64,000 bases of DNA from Hamadaea flava. GTDB taxonomy: Bacteria; Actinomycetota; Actinomycetes; Mycobacteriales; Micromonosporaceae. The stretch's first letter is position 1, and each line of letters opens with the position of its first letter. Positions 24,429 to 33,175 of the stretch are shown here, piece after piece. Under the pieces are notes generated by a model, which was not told where the DNA came from, did not search any database, and worked only from the letters and a program-made list of their open reading frames with translations. The DNA is taken from positions 6,448,001 to 6,512,000 of the forward strand of contig NZ_JAMZDZ010000001.1 in assembly GCF_024172085.1 (NCBI RefSeq). The letters are read 5' to 3'. The position numbers and the translations under genes are program-made.

Positions 24429-25149
24429 GGCGCTCCTACTCCGCGATAGTCGGTGGCCTGCGAGGTGAGCCGGAAGAACGCGTCCTCCAGGCTGTCTTCG
24501 CCGGCGGCGAGTTCGGCGACGGTTGTCTCGGCCAGCAGCCGGCCGCGCCCGATGACCACCAGCCGGTCGGCGTCAGCGCCATCTCGGCGATGAGGTGGCT
24601 GGACACGAACACCGTCCGGCCCTCGGCAGCGAGTCCGCGCAGCAGGTCCCGGATCCAGCGGATGCCCTCCGGGTCCAGCCCGTTGACCGGCTCGTCGAGC
24701 AGGAGGACACCCGGATCGCCGAGCAGAGCCACAGCGACGCCGAGCCGCTGGCGCATGCCGAGCGAGTAGGTGCCGGCGCGCCGCGTCGCCGCGTCGGACA
24801 GCCCGACGATGCGCAGCACCCGCTCGACCCGGGAAGCGGGAATGTCGTTGCTCGCGGCCAGCGCGGCCAGGTGCGCACGGGCGCTGCGGCCGGGATGGAA
24901 CGCCCCGGCCTCCAGCAGCGCGCCGGCCGTCTTCAGCGGCCAGTTCAGCTCCGGGTACCGGACGCCGCCGATCAGTGCCTCGCCATGGTCCGGGGCATCC
25001 AGGCCGAGGATCATCCGCATCGTCGTGGACTTGCCGGATCCGTTCGGGCCGAGGAAGCCGGTCACCACCCCTGGCTGGACCCGGACGCTCAGCCCGTCGA
25101 CGGCGACCTGGTCGCCGTAGCGTTTGGTCAGCTCACGTAGTTCGATCAC
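24425..25149 (-). pseudogene. ABC transporter ATP-binding protein with a one-base frameshift
   Basis: GTG 25149 starts IELRELTKRYGDQVAVDGL. Walker A is GPNGSGKST, the signature YSLGMRQRLG, Walker B VLLLDEP and the H-loop SSHL. After EMALT the frame breaks near 24570-24576. Dropping to the next frame gives DRLVVIGRGRLLAETTVAELAAGEDSLEDAFFRLTSQATDYRGVGAP, the normal C-terminus, whose stop overlaps the permease ATG. As written, the protein runs instead into a Trp/Ser/Pro-rich non-family tail ending at 24436. Either a real recent mutation or a sequencing error; all catalytic motifs precede the break. Confidence 0.82.
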
Positions 25150-25341
25150 ACCATCGACGCTAGGCAACGCCGTCGGCGGTCGGAAGCCGGAAACCATCCG
25201 ACTCCGCGTGGGGGTTTCCACCCCTATCGCGGCAGCTCGAGTTCGTCTCGTTCCTCAGCGCGAAGATCACGGACTTTCTCCGCGACCAGCGCCGCGCGGC
25301 TGAGGCGACGGACGCTCACCGACGAGCGGCCAGGGACCAGC

Positions 25342-25818
25342 TCAGCCCGTCGTGCGGGTGTCCGTCGCCACCCAGGTGAGCTCCCAGGTCTTGCCGCTGT
25401 CGGCGGAGTAGGACTGTTCGAAACGCGCCGAGTCGTCGCTGATCTTCAGGATGACGAAACGGACGAGGACCGCACGTCCGCGCAGCGTGTCGACGCCGAA
25501 GAACTCGCCTCGTTCGTCGGTGAACTCTCCGAATGTCGGTGGGGTGAGCAAGCCGTCGCCCATGTTGGCGAAGTTCAGGCTCCACTGTCGAGCCTCGGGG
25601 TTATAGAGCCGCAGCGAGACGCCCTGAATTCTGCCCGACGCGCCCGCGACGTCCAGCTCGACGAGATTGGAGCCGCCTTCGCAGAAGGAATGAACAACGG
25701 ACGTCCCGTCGAACTCGATCCAAGTCGCCTCAGGTGAGAACGCACCCCGCAGCACTCTGACGTGGGTCGCCCAGGCGCCGATCTCCCAATCGAAATCCCG
25801 GCTGCCGTCGCGACTCAC
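25342..25818 (-). CDS. Conserved calycin-like protein of unknown function
   Basis: A 158-residue protein. Start GTG 25818 overlaps the stop of a short upstream frame (GTGA). The sequence DFDWEIGAWATHVRVL ... TWIEFDGTSVV ... LRLYNPEARQWSLNFANMGDG ... GRAVLVRFVILKISDDSARFEQSYSADSGKTWELTWVATDTR is typical of a conserved family with alternating beta strands resembling lipocalin/DUF1579 folds. Cofactor and substrate unknown. An in-frame start further upstream (25872) would add a low-complexity basic leader and is less likely. Confidence 0.7.
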   Translation of the reverse strand: MSRDGSRDFDWEIGAWATHVRVLRGAFSPEATWIEFDGTSVVHSFCEGGSNLVELDVAGASGRIQGVSLRLYNPEARQWSLNFANMGDGLLTPPTFGEFTDERGEFFGVDTLRGRAVLVRFVILKISDDSARFEQSYSADSGKTWELTWVATDTRTTG

Positions 25819-25937
25819 CGTCCACACCCGCCGATCCGATGGGCGGCATCGTCGGCTACGAGCCGGCCGCAATGGTCAAGCATCGGCATCAGCAGCCCAT
25901 TCAGCACGTGCACCTCGGCTTGCAGTGGCAAACTCAC
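25815..25937 (-). CDS. Short open frame upstream of and overlapping the calycin-like gene
   Basis: A 40-codon frame from GTG 25937 (AGGGTGG 5 nt before) reads SLPLQAEVHVLNGLLMPMLD and ends in TGA that overlaps the next GTG by GTGA. It may be a leader peptide, a small subunit, or the N-terminus of a gene broken by deletion. Coding appearance is moderate; unrecognised. Confidence 0.3.
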   Translation of the reverse strand: MSLPLQAEVHVLNGLLMPMLDHCGRLVADDAAHRIGGCGR

Positions 25938-26026
25938 TCGGCCACCCTAGCGGACCGGACTTCTGCCGGCGCACCATCTCGACTTGCGGTTTCGGACGCC
26001 TTCCGACCGATCTTCGTCGACCCGTC

Positions 26027-26872
26027 CTACCGGAATGCCGAGATGTGGTCGCGGACCCAGTCGGCGAAGGTGCGTGGTGCGCGGCCGAGTAACTGCTCGA
26101 CAACAGGGCTGACCTCCCGCTCGGCCGGTGTCGGCTCGCCGAGGACGGCGAGCGTGGTCTCGACCGCCCACTCGGGCATGAACCGCAGCATCTGTGCGCG
26201 TGCCTCCTCGCGGGTCTGCTCGATGAACTGGACGGGCTCGCCGAGTGCGTCGGCAATCGCCTTGGCACGCTGTCGCGGCGTACTGACCGCCGGCCCGGTC
26301 AGCTCGTAGATCGCTCCGGCGTGTCCGTCGTCGCCTAACGCGATAGCGGCGACTTCAGCGATGTCGGAGGGATCTACCGTCGGCATGCCGACGTCACCGA
26401 ACGGCGCGATGACCGTCCGTTGATGACGGATCGAATCCGCCCAGGCGTACGCGTTGGAGTTGAATCCGCCGGGCCGCAGAACGGTCCAGTCCAGGCCCGA
26501 TTGCTGTACAGCGTCCTCGGTGGAGCGCATCAGGACGCCGTGGGAGTGAGAATCGGGGCGAGTGCGGACCCCTTGCGACGACAGCAACACGACCCTGGTC
26601 ACTCCGGCGGACGTGGCCAGGCTCAGGATGTCCCGCGGCTTCAGCATCTCGGCGCTATTGCTGCCGTCGTGGAGAAAGAGCGCCTCGGCGTTGTCGAAGG
26701 CGGGCCGCAGGCCCCGCAGGTCGGTGAGGTCCGCGGCCACGACGCGTACGCCCTCCGGCACGGCATCTTCACGGATCTGGCGGGACACCGCGGTCACCTT
26801 GTGTCCTGCGGCTGTGAGTGCTCGGAGGAGCGGTCGGCCGACGTTGCCGGTCGCTCCTGTAACGACGATCAT
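26027..26872 (-). CDS. NmrA-like NAD(P)H-binding protein
   Basis: A 281-residue Rossmann protein with IVVTGATGNVGRPLLRAL (nucleotide motif, residues 2-19), LSSQGVRT and TVLRPGGFNSNAYAWADSIR. It is an atypical SDR of the NmrA/QorB group: quinone oxidoreductase or redox-sensing NADP binders. ATG 26872 follows AGGGAGAAC; an in-frame upstream extension is not used. It is divergent from an HxlR regulator with a palindrome between them, an arrangement seen for QorR-qorB-type pairs, so regulation by redox or electrophile stress is likely. Confidence 0.85.
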   Translation of the reverse strand: MIVVTGATGNVGRPLLRALTAAGHKVTAVSRQIREDAVPEGVRVVAADLTDLRGLRPAFDNAEALFLHDGSNSAEMLKPRDILSLATSAGVTRVVLLSSQGVRTRPDSHSHGVLMRSTEDAVQQSGLDWTVLRPGGFNSNAYAWADSIRHQRTVIAPFGDVGMPTVDPSDIAEVAAIALGDDGHAGAIYELTGPAVSTPRQRAKAIADALGEPVQFIEQTREEARAQMLRFMPEWAVETTLAVLGEPTPAEREVSPVVEQLLGRAPRTFADWVRDHISAFR

Positions 26873-26949
26873 CGAAAGTTCTCCCTGGTCAGAGCGATCA
26901 GTTCTGGCCTGGCGGCCGGGACGGGATGACGCTAACACCGCCGATATAG

Positions 26950-26959
26950 TAGGTACCTA
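26950..26959. promoter_or_regulatory. Palindromic operator candidate TAGGTACCTA
   Basis: A perfect 10-bp palindrome in the divergent HxlR/NmrA promoter region, within GTAGGTACCTAGGAG. HxlR proteins bind such short symmetric sites as dimers. The binding role is inferred. Confidence 0.5.
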
Positions 26960-26989
26960 GGAGAAAGTGACTATGCCGAAGGGATATAC

Positions 26990-27382
26990 ATGCCAACCAA
27001 GCCGACCTGGACCGCACGGGCGTCGAACGTCCCCGAGGAGGCATGCCCGATCGGCCCGGTCGTAGACATCGTGTTCAGCCGGTGGACCACCCCGATCCTG
27101 TGGAGTCTGCATGAACACGGCCGCCAGCGCTTCGTCGAGCTGGAACGGCGGATCGGCACGATCACGCCGAAGGTGTTGACTCAGCGGCTGCGCCAACTCG
27201 AACGGGACGGCCTGATCGTGCGTACCTATCACCCCGAAGTCCCGCCCCGAGTCGAGTACGAGATCAGCGATCTCGGCCGTAGCCTCGCCCCCCTCTTCGC
27301 GCACCTGGCGACCTGGGCGAGCACCAACCTCGACACGGTGGAGCGGTCCCGGCACGACTACGACGCCAAGTCGGCCCGATAG
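26990..27382 (+). CDS. HxlR family transcriptional regulator
   Basis: A 130-residue protein: EEACPIGPVVDIVFSRWTTPILWSLHEHGRQRFVELERRI, TPKVLTQRLRQLERDGLI and the wing YEISDLGRSLAPLF. The Cys in EACPIG is the conserved N-terminal Cys that senses thiol-reactive or redox signals in several HxlR/DUF24 proteins. GAAGGG lies before ATG 26990. Likely repressor of the divergent NmrA-like gene. Confidence 0.9.
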   Translation: MPTKPTWTARASNVPEEACPIGPVVDIVFSRWTTPILWSLHEHGRQRFVELERRIGTITPKVLTQRLRQLERDGLIVRTYHPEVPPRVEYEISDLGRSLAPLFAHLATWASTNLDTVERSRHDYDAKSAR

Positions 27383-27466
27383 CCGGAACACCGTCACCGC
27401 CGGGCCGGTTTCGGGCAGCGCGACCCGTTAGCATCTCGACATCCAAAGTCGACAGAGGGAATCGAG

Positions 27467-28495
27467 ATGTCACGCCTGCGCCTGCTCCTCCCGCTGACGC
27501 TGCTGGCCGTCGTCGCGGCCGGATGCACGACGCCGGAACCGGAATCGGAGCCGACGCCGTCCGGACCGGCGGCCGAGGTGGTCGCGCCGGACTACGTCCG
27601 CATGGCCCAGAACTCGCCGAGCGAGGCCAGCCCGCTGCTGCGGCAGAAACATCCGCTGGCTTCGGCCGACGCGGCGATCATCGGTCCCGAGTACGCCGCG
27701 GCCTTCGACTGGACGGCGACGGCGCCGCGAATCGACGAGGACGACGCGACCCGGATGGGTCTGCCGGGGGCGATCGTCGCGCAGTCGGGCGCCGAGCTCT
27801 TCCTGGTTCACGTGGCGCAGCCGTCGCCGCGTCCCGTCGGCAAATCCGGCGCGTTGACGCCGGCGACGCAGGTGGTCGTCGCCGGACAGGCTCGATCGTC
27901 GTCCGTCCGCTTCGGCCGCAACGGCGTACTCGTCATCTCCGCTCCCATGGGCGCGCCGGTTCTGCTGAAGATGACCGACAAGGGGCGTACGCAGACTCTC
28001 GATCTGCGTACGGGGAAACGGGGTTCGGATGCGAATCCGTTGTTCTACACCCGCTATGCCATGAAGGACTTCGACGTCCGGACGAATATCCGGCCGCCGG
28101 AACCGGGCCGGATCGGGATGTCGGGCTCGCTGGCCCTGCTGCCTTGGTCCGAGGACCGTGGCTGGGCGCCCGCCGGGAAGGCGTGGCTGCGTTTCGAGGG
28201 GTCGCTGTATCAGATGCTCGCCGACACCGACGGCCAAGTGACCCTGGACCTGTCGCACAGCATCACGGTCACGGTGGGTGGGAAGGCGTACCCGGCTCCG
28301 GCGGAGAAGCGGCAGCTCTCCGAAGCGCTGAACGGCACCCCCACCTCCGAATCGCTGGACATCGAGGTGCCGGTCGGCTTCCGCACCGGCGTACTGCGAC
28401 TGAAGCCCGTGGTGACCTGCGGTGACTGCCATCCCGGTACGCAGTCGAGCGTGCGCGTGACCTTGGTGGCGTCGCCCGTGCCGATGGAGCCGTGA
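27467..28495 (+). CDS. Lipoprotein of unknown function
   Basis: A 342-residue protein. The signal peptide and lipobox VVAAGC (Cys20) precede an acidic/Pro linker. The body has alternating strand-like segments and one CGDC pair near the C-terminus (VVTCGDCHPGTQ), resembling a redox or metal CxxC site. No recognised domain. A plausible surface protein; the start is firm because of the lipobox. Neighbours give no functional hint. Confidence 0.6.
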   Translation: MSRLRLLLPLTLLAVVAAGCTTPEPESEPTPSGPAAEVVAPDYVRMAQNSPSEASPLLRQKHPLASADAAIIGPEYAAAFDWTATAPRIDEDDATRMGLPGAIVAQSGAELFLVHVAQPSPRPVGKSGALTPATQVVVAGQARSSSVRFGRNGVLVISAPMGAPVLLKMTDKGRTQTLDLRTGKRGSDANPLFYTRYAMKDFDVRTNIRPPEPGRIGMSGSLALLPWSEDRGWAPAGKAWLRFEGSLYQMLADTDGQVTLDLSHSITVTVGGKAYPAPAEKRQLSEALNGTPTSESLDIEVPVGFRTGVLRLKPVVTCGDCHPGTQSSVRVTLVASPVPMEP

Positions 28496-28602
28496 CGCCA
28501 CGCTGGCCAATATGCCGATAACCGGCAGGATCTCGCATGAGCGGCCATTATGAGGGAATTGAGCAGCAATTGGCCTGACTGCCGAGGAAGGGAACGCCGA
28601 CG

Positions 28603-29250
28603 ATGTCAGTCACCCGAGTCCACAACTTCTCCATCTCGCTCGACGGGTTCGGGACCGGCGAGGGGCTGAGTCTGGACGCCCCGTTCGGTCACGCGGGCGA
28701 ACGGCTGCACGAGTGGATGTTCGCCACCCGGTTCTGGGGCGAGATGGTCGGCCAACCCGGCGGTGGCCACGGCGTCGACAACGCCTTCGCCCAACAGCAC
28801 GGTCCCGGTATCGGTGCCGAGATCATGGGCGCCGGAAAGTACGGTTACCCGGGATGGCACAAGGACCCGGAATGGCAGGGCTGGTGGGGCCCCAACCCGC
28901 CGTTCCACACGCCGACCTTCGTCCTCACCCACCACACGCGTGAGCCGATCGACATGGCGGGCGGCACGACGTTCTACTTCCTCGACACCTCGCCGGCCGA
29001 GGCGCTCAAGGCAGCCCGCGAGGCTGCGGGCGAGCTGGACATACGCATCGGCGGAGGCGTCACCGTGGTCCGCGATTTCCTCGCGGCCCGGTTGATCGAC
29101 CACATGCACGTCGTGGTGGTCCCGATCCTGCTCGGGCGAGGCGTACGCCTCTGGGACGGGCTGGAAGGCATCGAGGAGGACTACCAGATCGAGGCCACGG
29201 CTTCGCCCAGCGGAGTCACTCACCTGACGTTCACGCGTTCGGTTCGCTGA
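28603..29250 (+). CDS. Dihydrofolate reductase-like (RibD C-terminal) protein
   Basis: A 215-residue protein: VHNFSISLDGFGTG at the N-terminus, a central GAEIMGAGKYGYPGW, and IRIGGGVTVVRDFLAARLIDHMHVVVVPILLGRGVRLW, the nucleotide-binding and dimer motifs of the family. Members reduce small heterocycles with NADPH, but most have unknown substrates. GAGGAAGG lies upstream. The last 20 bp overlap the convergent FAD monooxygenase gene. Confidence 0.88.
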   Translation: MSVTRVHNFSISLDGFGTGEGLSLDAPFGHAGERLHEWMFATRFWGEMVGQPGGGHGVDNAFAQQHGPGIGAEIMGAGKYGYPGWHKDPEWQGWWGPNPPFHTPTFVLTHHTREPIDMAGGTTFYFLDTSPAEALKAAREAAGELDIRIGGGVTVVRDFLAARLIDHMHVVVVPILLGRGVRLWDGLEGIEEDYQIEATASPSGVTHLTFTRSVR

Positions 29251-30418
29251 ACCGCGTCATTTCCGCCGGCCCGCACAGCGCCTCGTCACTCGTCGGTTCC
29301 GCCGGCGTCGGCTTGGCGGGCCGGCGGGTGAAGAAGCGGACGATGTCGTCGGCCGCGGTGGGGGACAGCATCATCGCCTGGATTCGGGCGGACCGCTCGG
29401 CGATCGGGTGGATTCTGGCGTACATCGCCTCCTCGTACGCCCGGATCGCCGAGTCGGGGTCGGCGGGGTTGGCGGCCAGTTCGGTGGCGAGTTCGGCGGC
29501 GTCGAGCATGGCTTGGTTGGCACCCTCGCCGACCGGCGGCATGAGGTGCGCGGCGTCGCCGATGAGGGTGATCCCCGGTTGGTTCGCCCAGCGCGTACCG
29601 GTGGGCGTCGCTTCGACCACGCGAGGCGTCGGCCCGCTGTCGCCCGCTTCGATGAGTGCGATGAGGCTGGGGTCCCAGCCGTCGAACAGGTCGAGCAGGG
29701 CGCCCTTGCTCCGGTACGCGTCGACGGTGCGATCTTCCGCGCGCAGTGAGATCCCGACTCGGATTGTGCCGTCGCCGAGGCGTTGCGCCGCCAGGATCTG
29801 GTTCACGCCGATGCTCCACAGGTTCCCGGGGCCGACCAGTTCGGCGATCGCCGGGTGGCGCCGATCGGCGTCGCTGATGCTCAGCTCCACCAGAGTAGCT
29901 ACATAGGACAGTGGCGCGTCGGTCAACAGCCGCCGAACGACCGAGCGTGCGCCGTCGGCACCGATGAGGACGTCGCAGTCGACGCGCCGGGCACCTTCGA
30001 ACTCCAGCCCGAAGCCCTCGCCCGATCGTGGCGTCGCCGCGACGAGCCGGTGCTGCCAGCGGACTGTGCCGAGGGGAAGTGAATCGAGCAGGAGATCACG
30101 CAGCGCGCTCCGGTCGATCTCGGGGCGTCCGGAGAACGAGCCGGGCGTGGGCATGTGGTGCACGAGGACGCGACCGGCCGGATCGAGGATGCGGTGCTCC
30201 TCGCCTTCCGGTCGCGCTTCAGCCTGAAACCGGACGGACAGGCCCGCCTCGGCCAGTGCCCGCTGCCCGGACTCCGGGTGCAGGTCGAGCATTCCGCCTT
30301 GTGACCGGGCGGATGGGTTCGCCTCGCGCTCGTACACCACCGCGTCGATGCCGTGCAGGTGCAGAATCCGGGCCAAGGTCAGGCCGCCGAGGCCGCCACC
30401 GGCGATCGCGATTCGCAT
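29231..30418 (-). CDS. FAD-dependent monooxygenase (TetX-like)
   Basis: A 395-residue protein with GGGLGGLTLARILHLHGIDAVVYERE (FAD ADP-binding, residues 7-32), QGGMLDLHPESGQRAL (as in TetX relatives), DVLIGADGARSVVRR and GITLIGDAAHLMPPVGEGANQAMLDA. Class A flavoprotein hydroxylase. Related enzymes inactivate tetracyclines or hydroxylate aromatics; the substrate here is unknown. It is divergent from a TetR regulator 30 bp away, with a 37-bp palindrome covering the regulator's start, so probably drug- or metabolite-inducible. Confidence 0.88.
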   Translation of the reverse strand: MRIAIAGGGLGGLTLARILHLHGIDAVVYEREANPSARSQGGMLDLHPESGQRALAEAGLSVRFQAEARPEGEEHRILDPAGRVLVHHMPTPGSFSGRPEIDRSALRDLLLDSLPLGTVRWQHRLVAATPRSGEGFGLEFEGARRVDCDVLIGADGARSVVRRLLTDAPLSYVATLVELSISDADRRHPAIAELVGPGNLWSIGVNQILAAQRLGDGTIRVGISLRAEDRTVDAYRSKGALLDLFDGWDPSLIALIEAGDSGPTPRVVEATPTGTRWANQPGITLIGDAAHLMPPVGEGANQAMLDAAELATELAANPADPDSAIRAYEEAMYARIHPIAERSARIQAMMLSPTAADDIVRFFTRRPAKPTPAEPTSDEALCGPAEMTRFSEPNA

Positions 30419-30430
30419 CAGGGTCTCCCT

Positions 30431-30467
30431 TACCGTACGCTGTATCTTATGGATACGCCGTACGGTA
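30431..30467. promoter_or_regulatory. Large palindromic operator between FAD monooxygenase and TetR genes
   Basis: TACCGTACG (30431-30439) and CGTACGGTA (30459-30467) flank inner arms GTATC (30442-30446) and GATAC (30452-30456), centred on 30449, which is the A of the regulator's ATG. The dyad overlaps the start codon and lies 13 bp from the monooxygenase start, so one TetR dimer could block both genes. Confidence 0.75.
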
Positions 30468-31174
30468 GCGAATCAGTGCCCGTTTGGGAACGGCCGGAGC
30501 CGCAGCCCCGAGCGGCGCCAGTGCCGCTGAGCCGGGCGAAGATCGTCGCCACAGCGATTCACCTGGCCGACGACCAAAGCCTCGACGTGCTGTCGGTTCG
30601 CAAGATCGCCAAGGAACTCGGGGTCGGCCCGATGCGGCTCTACGACTACGTGGCCAGCCGATCCGAGCTGCTCGACCTGATGGTCGACGCCGTCTACGCC
30701 CAGATCGCCGAGGCTGCCCAGCACGCCGAGTGGCGGGCCACGGTGCTGGCCGTCGTGCACCGGACCCGTACTGCCGCCCTGGACCACGAGTGGTTCGCCG
30801 ACCTGCTCGGCGGACGGCCACACCTGGGACCTCATGCGCTCGCGGTGGGCGAGACGACCGCGGCGGCGCTCGACCAGGCCCCCGGCATACGCGATGTCGA
30901 CGGGCTTCAGCGGGCCTTGGGCGCCCTCAACTCCTTCATGATCGGAGCGATTCGCCGAGAGGTGACCGAGCGGCGTACCGCCCGGTCCACCGGCACCGAG
31001 TTGGCCGCGTGGCAAACCAGCCTCGGGCCCTACCTGACCCGCATGCTGAATACGGGCCGCTATCCCACCGTGGCTCGGCTAGTGATCGACGGCGCTCACC
31101 TCGACGCCGAGGAGACCTTCCACCACAACCTGACCACGATCTTGGACGGCATCACCAGCCATTCCGCCGTGTGA
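30449..31174 (+). CDS. TetR/AcrR family regulator (TetR_C type)
   Basis: A 241-residue protein. HTH region: LSRAKIVATAIHLADDQSLDVLSVRKIAKELGVGPMRLYDYVASRSELLDLMVDAVY (about 30-87). The C-terminal all-helical ligand domain (RATVLAVVHRTRTAALDHEWFADLLGG ...) resembles tetracycline-repressor C-terminal domains. ATG 30449 lies inside its operator; longer in-frame starts would pass through the divergent gene's promoter. Likely represses the TetX-like monooxygenase and itself. Confidence 0.88.
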   Translation: MDTPYGSESVPVWERPEPQPRAAPVPLSRAKIVATAIHLADDQSLDVLSVRKIAKELGVGPMRLYDYVASRSELLDLMVDAVYAQIAEAAQHAEWRATVLAVVHRTRTAALDHEWFADLLGGRPHLGPHALAVGETTAAALDQAPGIRDVDGLQRALGALNSFMIGAIRREVTERRTARSTGTELAAWQTSLGPYLTRMLNTGRYPTVARLVIDGAHLDAEETFHHNLTTILDGITSHSAV

Positions 31175-31190
31175 CTCACCGTCCCAGGTC

Positions 31191-31745
31191 TCAAGCGGAC
31201 GGTTGCCAATCGCGGCGGAGCAGGCCGAAGATCCACGAGTCGGAGACATCGCCGTTCACGATGCAGTCTTCCCGCAGCGTCCCCTCGCGCTCGAACCCGA
31301 GCTTCTCCAGGACACGCGCGGATGCCACGTTGCGCGTGTCGGTCTCGGCCTGGACCCGGTTCAGGTCCAGCGTGTCGTACGCCCATCGCAGCAAGGCGCG
31401 CGCTGCCTCCGTTGCGTAGCCGTGGCCCCAGGCCGCCTCGCTGAAGCAGTAGCCCAGCGACGCGCTGCGGAACTCCGGGTTCCATTGGTTCAGAGTGCAC
31501 CAGCCGATGAATGCCCCATCGGATGCTCGATCCACGGCCAGCCGCGCCCCGGTGCCCTCTTCGGCCATCTGCCGGCAGGCCGCGATGAACCGCTCAGCGC
31601 GTACGCGCTCGCTCCACGGTGGCGAGTCCCAGAAGCGCAACACGTAGGCGTTGCTCTGGAGCGCGAAGATGTCGTCGGCGTCCGCGTCGTCGAAGGGCCG
31701 CAGCTTCAGGCGAGTCGTGTGCAGCGTGGGAGTGGGCAGCAACAT
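31191..31745 (-). CDS. GNAT acetyltransferase (RimJ/RimL type)
   Basis: A 184-residue protein: TTRLKLRPFDDADADDIFAL, GWCTLNQWNPEFRSASLGYCFSEAAWGHGYATEAARALLRWAY (acetyl-CoA loop) and AETDTRNVASARVLEKLGFEREGTLRED. Acetyl-CoA-dependent N-acetylation of protein N-termini or small amines; target unknown. Convergent with the TetR gene, 16 bp apart. Confidence 0.9.
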   Translation of the reverse strand: MLLPTPTLHTTRLKLRPFDDADADDIFALQSNAYVLRFWDSPPWSERVRAERFIAACRQMAEEGTGARLAVDRASDGAFIGWCTLNQWNPEFRSASLGYCFSEAAWGHGYATEAARALLRWAYDTLDLNRVQAETDTRNVASARVLEKLGFEREGTLREDCIVNGDVSDSWIFGLLRRDWQPSA

Positions 31746-31805
31746 GGCCCGATCAGACCCTTGATGTCGGTCGGTCGCAACGGGTTTTTACCGGAAGACA
31801 GTTTT

Positions 31806-31831
31806 GGGGCGGGCCGATGACGGCCCGCCCC
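31806..31831 (-). terminator. Hairpin after the C39-like gene
   Basis: GGGGCGGGCC, loop GATGAC and GGCCCGCCCC form a perfect 10-bp stem, 23 bp past the stop of the minus-strand C39-like gene. No clear U-tract in that direction. Confidence 0.6.
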
Positions 31832-31854
31832 ATGTCGCACTACGCGATCAAGCG

Positions 31855-32649
31855 TCAGTGGCTGTAGCCCCGGGTGGCGATCCAGTTGGCCAGATCGGTG
31901 GTGTTGATCCAGTAGCTGGCGCTGTTCGGGTCGGCGGAGTCGGCGATCTCGACCTGACGACCGTCGTTGCGGTAGCCGTGGACGGCGATGTAGTGACCGC
32001 CCTCGTAGCTGTGGGCTCCGCCGTTGGCGTCCCTGGCGGTGCCGGCGACGTTGGCGACAACAGCCCGGTTGTCGTCGATGGTGGCGACGATGTCCTTCTT
32101 GAGGGTGTCGGCCTGCTTGCTCGTGGCCGACGACTTGGGGATCTCGGTGGTGCGGTACTTGTTGCCGCCCATGATCTTGTTGAGGGCGGAGGTGATCTCG
32201 TAGGCGCTGTCGGTACCGGCCTCAGTGGTGCCCATCGTCTTCGCGAGGCTGGCCATGGTGACGTTGTGCCCCATGGCGCTGAGGGCGTTACGGGTGGCGG
32301 CCGGGCCGCACCAGTAGAAGTTCGGCTGGGACTGGTAGTTGACCTTCAGCACCTTGTAGGTGGCGCGCTTCGTGGTGGAGGTGGCCGCCTTCTTGGTGTC
32401 GGCCTTCTTGCTGGGGGTGGACTGCTTGCTGGGGGCGGTCATCGCGGCGGTCGCTACGGAGGCCGCGGCCGCGGGGGTGGCTGCTTCGGTGGTAGCCGGG
32501 GCGGCGGACAGCGCGAGGGCTCCGGCGCCTACTACCGCGAGCAGGCCGTACGACGCTGCGCGTCGAGGGGACAGGATGTGGGCACGGACGAAGTTGAAGG
32601 CCTTGGCACGGATGGTGGTCATGGCATTGACGTCGTTGTCGTGTCGCAT
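31855..32649 (-). CDS. Secreted C39-like peptidase domain protein
   Basis: A 264-residue protein. A signal sequence (to about residue 56, APATTEA) precedes an Ala/Thr/Lys-rich linker (58-95). The papain-like C39_2 domain (97-264) has Cys114 in FYWCGPAATRNAL and His219 in YEGGHYIAVHGYR followed by an Asp in IADSAD, the expected catalytic set. Probably an extracellular cysteine peptidase or peptidoglycan-related enzyme. ATG 32622 is an alternative start. The 525-bp gap upstream (32650-33175) holds no gene I can support. Confidence 0.82.
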   Translation of the reverse strand: MRHDNDVNAMTTIRAKAFNFVRAHILSPRRAASYGLLAVVGAGALALSAAPATTEAATPAAAASVATAAMTAPSKQSTPSKKADTKKAATSTTKRATYKVLKVNYQSQPNFYWCGPAATRNALSAMGHNVTMASLAKTMGTTEAGTDSAYEITSALNKIMGGNKYRTTEIPKSSATSKQADTLKKDIVATIDDNRAVVANVAGTARDANGGAHSYEGGHYIAVHGYRNDGRQVEIADSADPNSASYWINTTDLANWIATRGYSH

Positions 32650-33175
32650 GCCGACAACGATAGGGGCCAGAAGTCCAGTGCCAACCAGGCAAGATAGAAA
32701 TACTTCTCTGTGTCAGAGATTGACTTCGGAAATGATGGGCCGCCTGGGGTCTGTCGGGTTAAGTCCGGCAAACACCTCGTAGACTTCGCAATCAACGCTC
32801 AAAGCCGGAGTCGGGCATGAATCGGGCGGACAATCAGCCCGAAACCTCGCGATCGTCACGGCATGATCAACACGGTGATGTGGCCTCATGCGACCGTGAC
32901 CTGGGTAACATCCAAAGTGGATCCAAGGAGCCGACAAGGCGCAATTCCGTTGCGTTACAAGGGGTTCACGAAGGGTAGCGTCATTTGCTCACTGGCCGTG
33001 TTGGCCCGATTGCGTACCGGAGTTGCGTGATGACGTGCTGACTGTCGGTGGTCGGCCAGGGCTTCGCGTCGAGCGGTCTAACCTCCGGTGATTTCGGCGA
33101 GATGGGGACCTGCTGTCCGGTTCGGCCGCTGCCGGATCTGCTGCGGCCGTGGCTCGACCTTTGCCACCGGAGGGC

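Noticed and set aside
25224-25319. 31-codon minus-strand frame (VSVRRLSRAALVAEKVRDLR) next to the ABC ATPase gene
   Set aside because: Good helical composition but very short, with no ribosome site and no recognised relatives; not enough to call a gene.
32713-32937. 74-codon minus-strand frame in the gap before the C39-like gene
   Set aside because: His/Pro/Cys-mixed composition, no start signal, no recognisable similarity.
32650-33175. Riboswitch (for example a c-di-AMP type) upstream of the secreted C39-like gene
   Set aside because: A CCCGACAG-like string is present on the minus strand, but I could not assemble the conserved helices of any known class.
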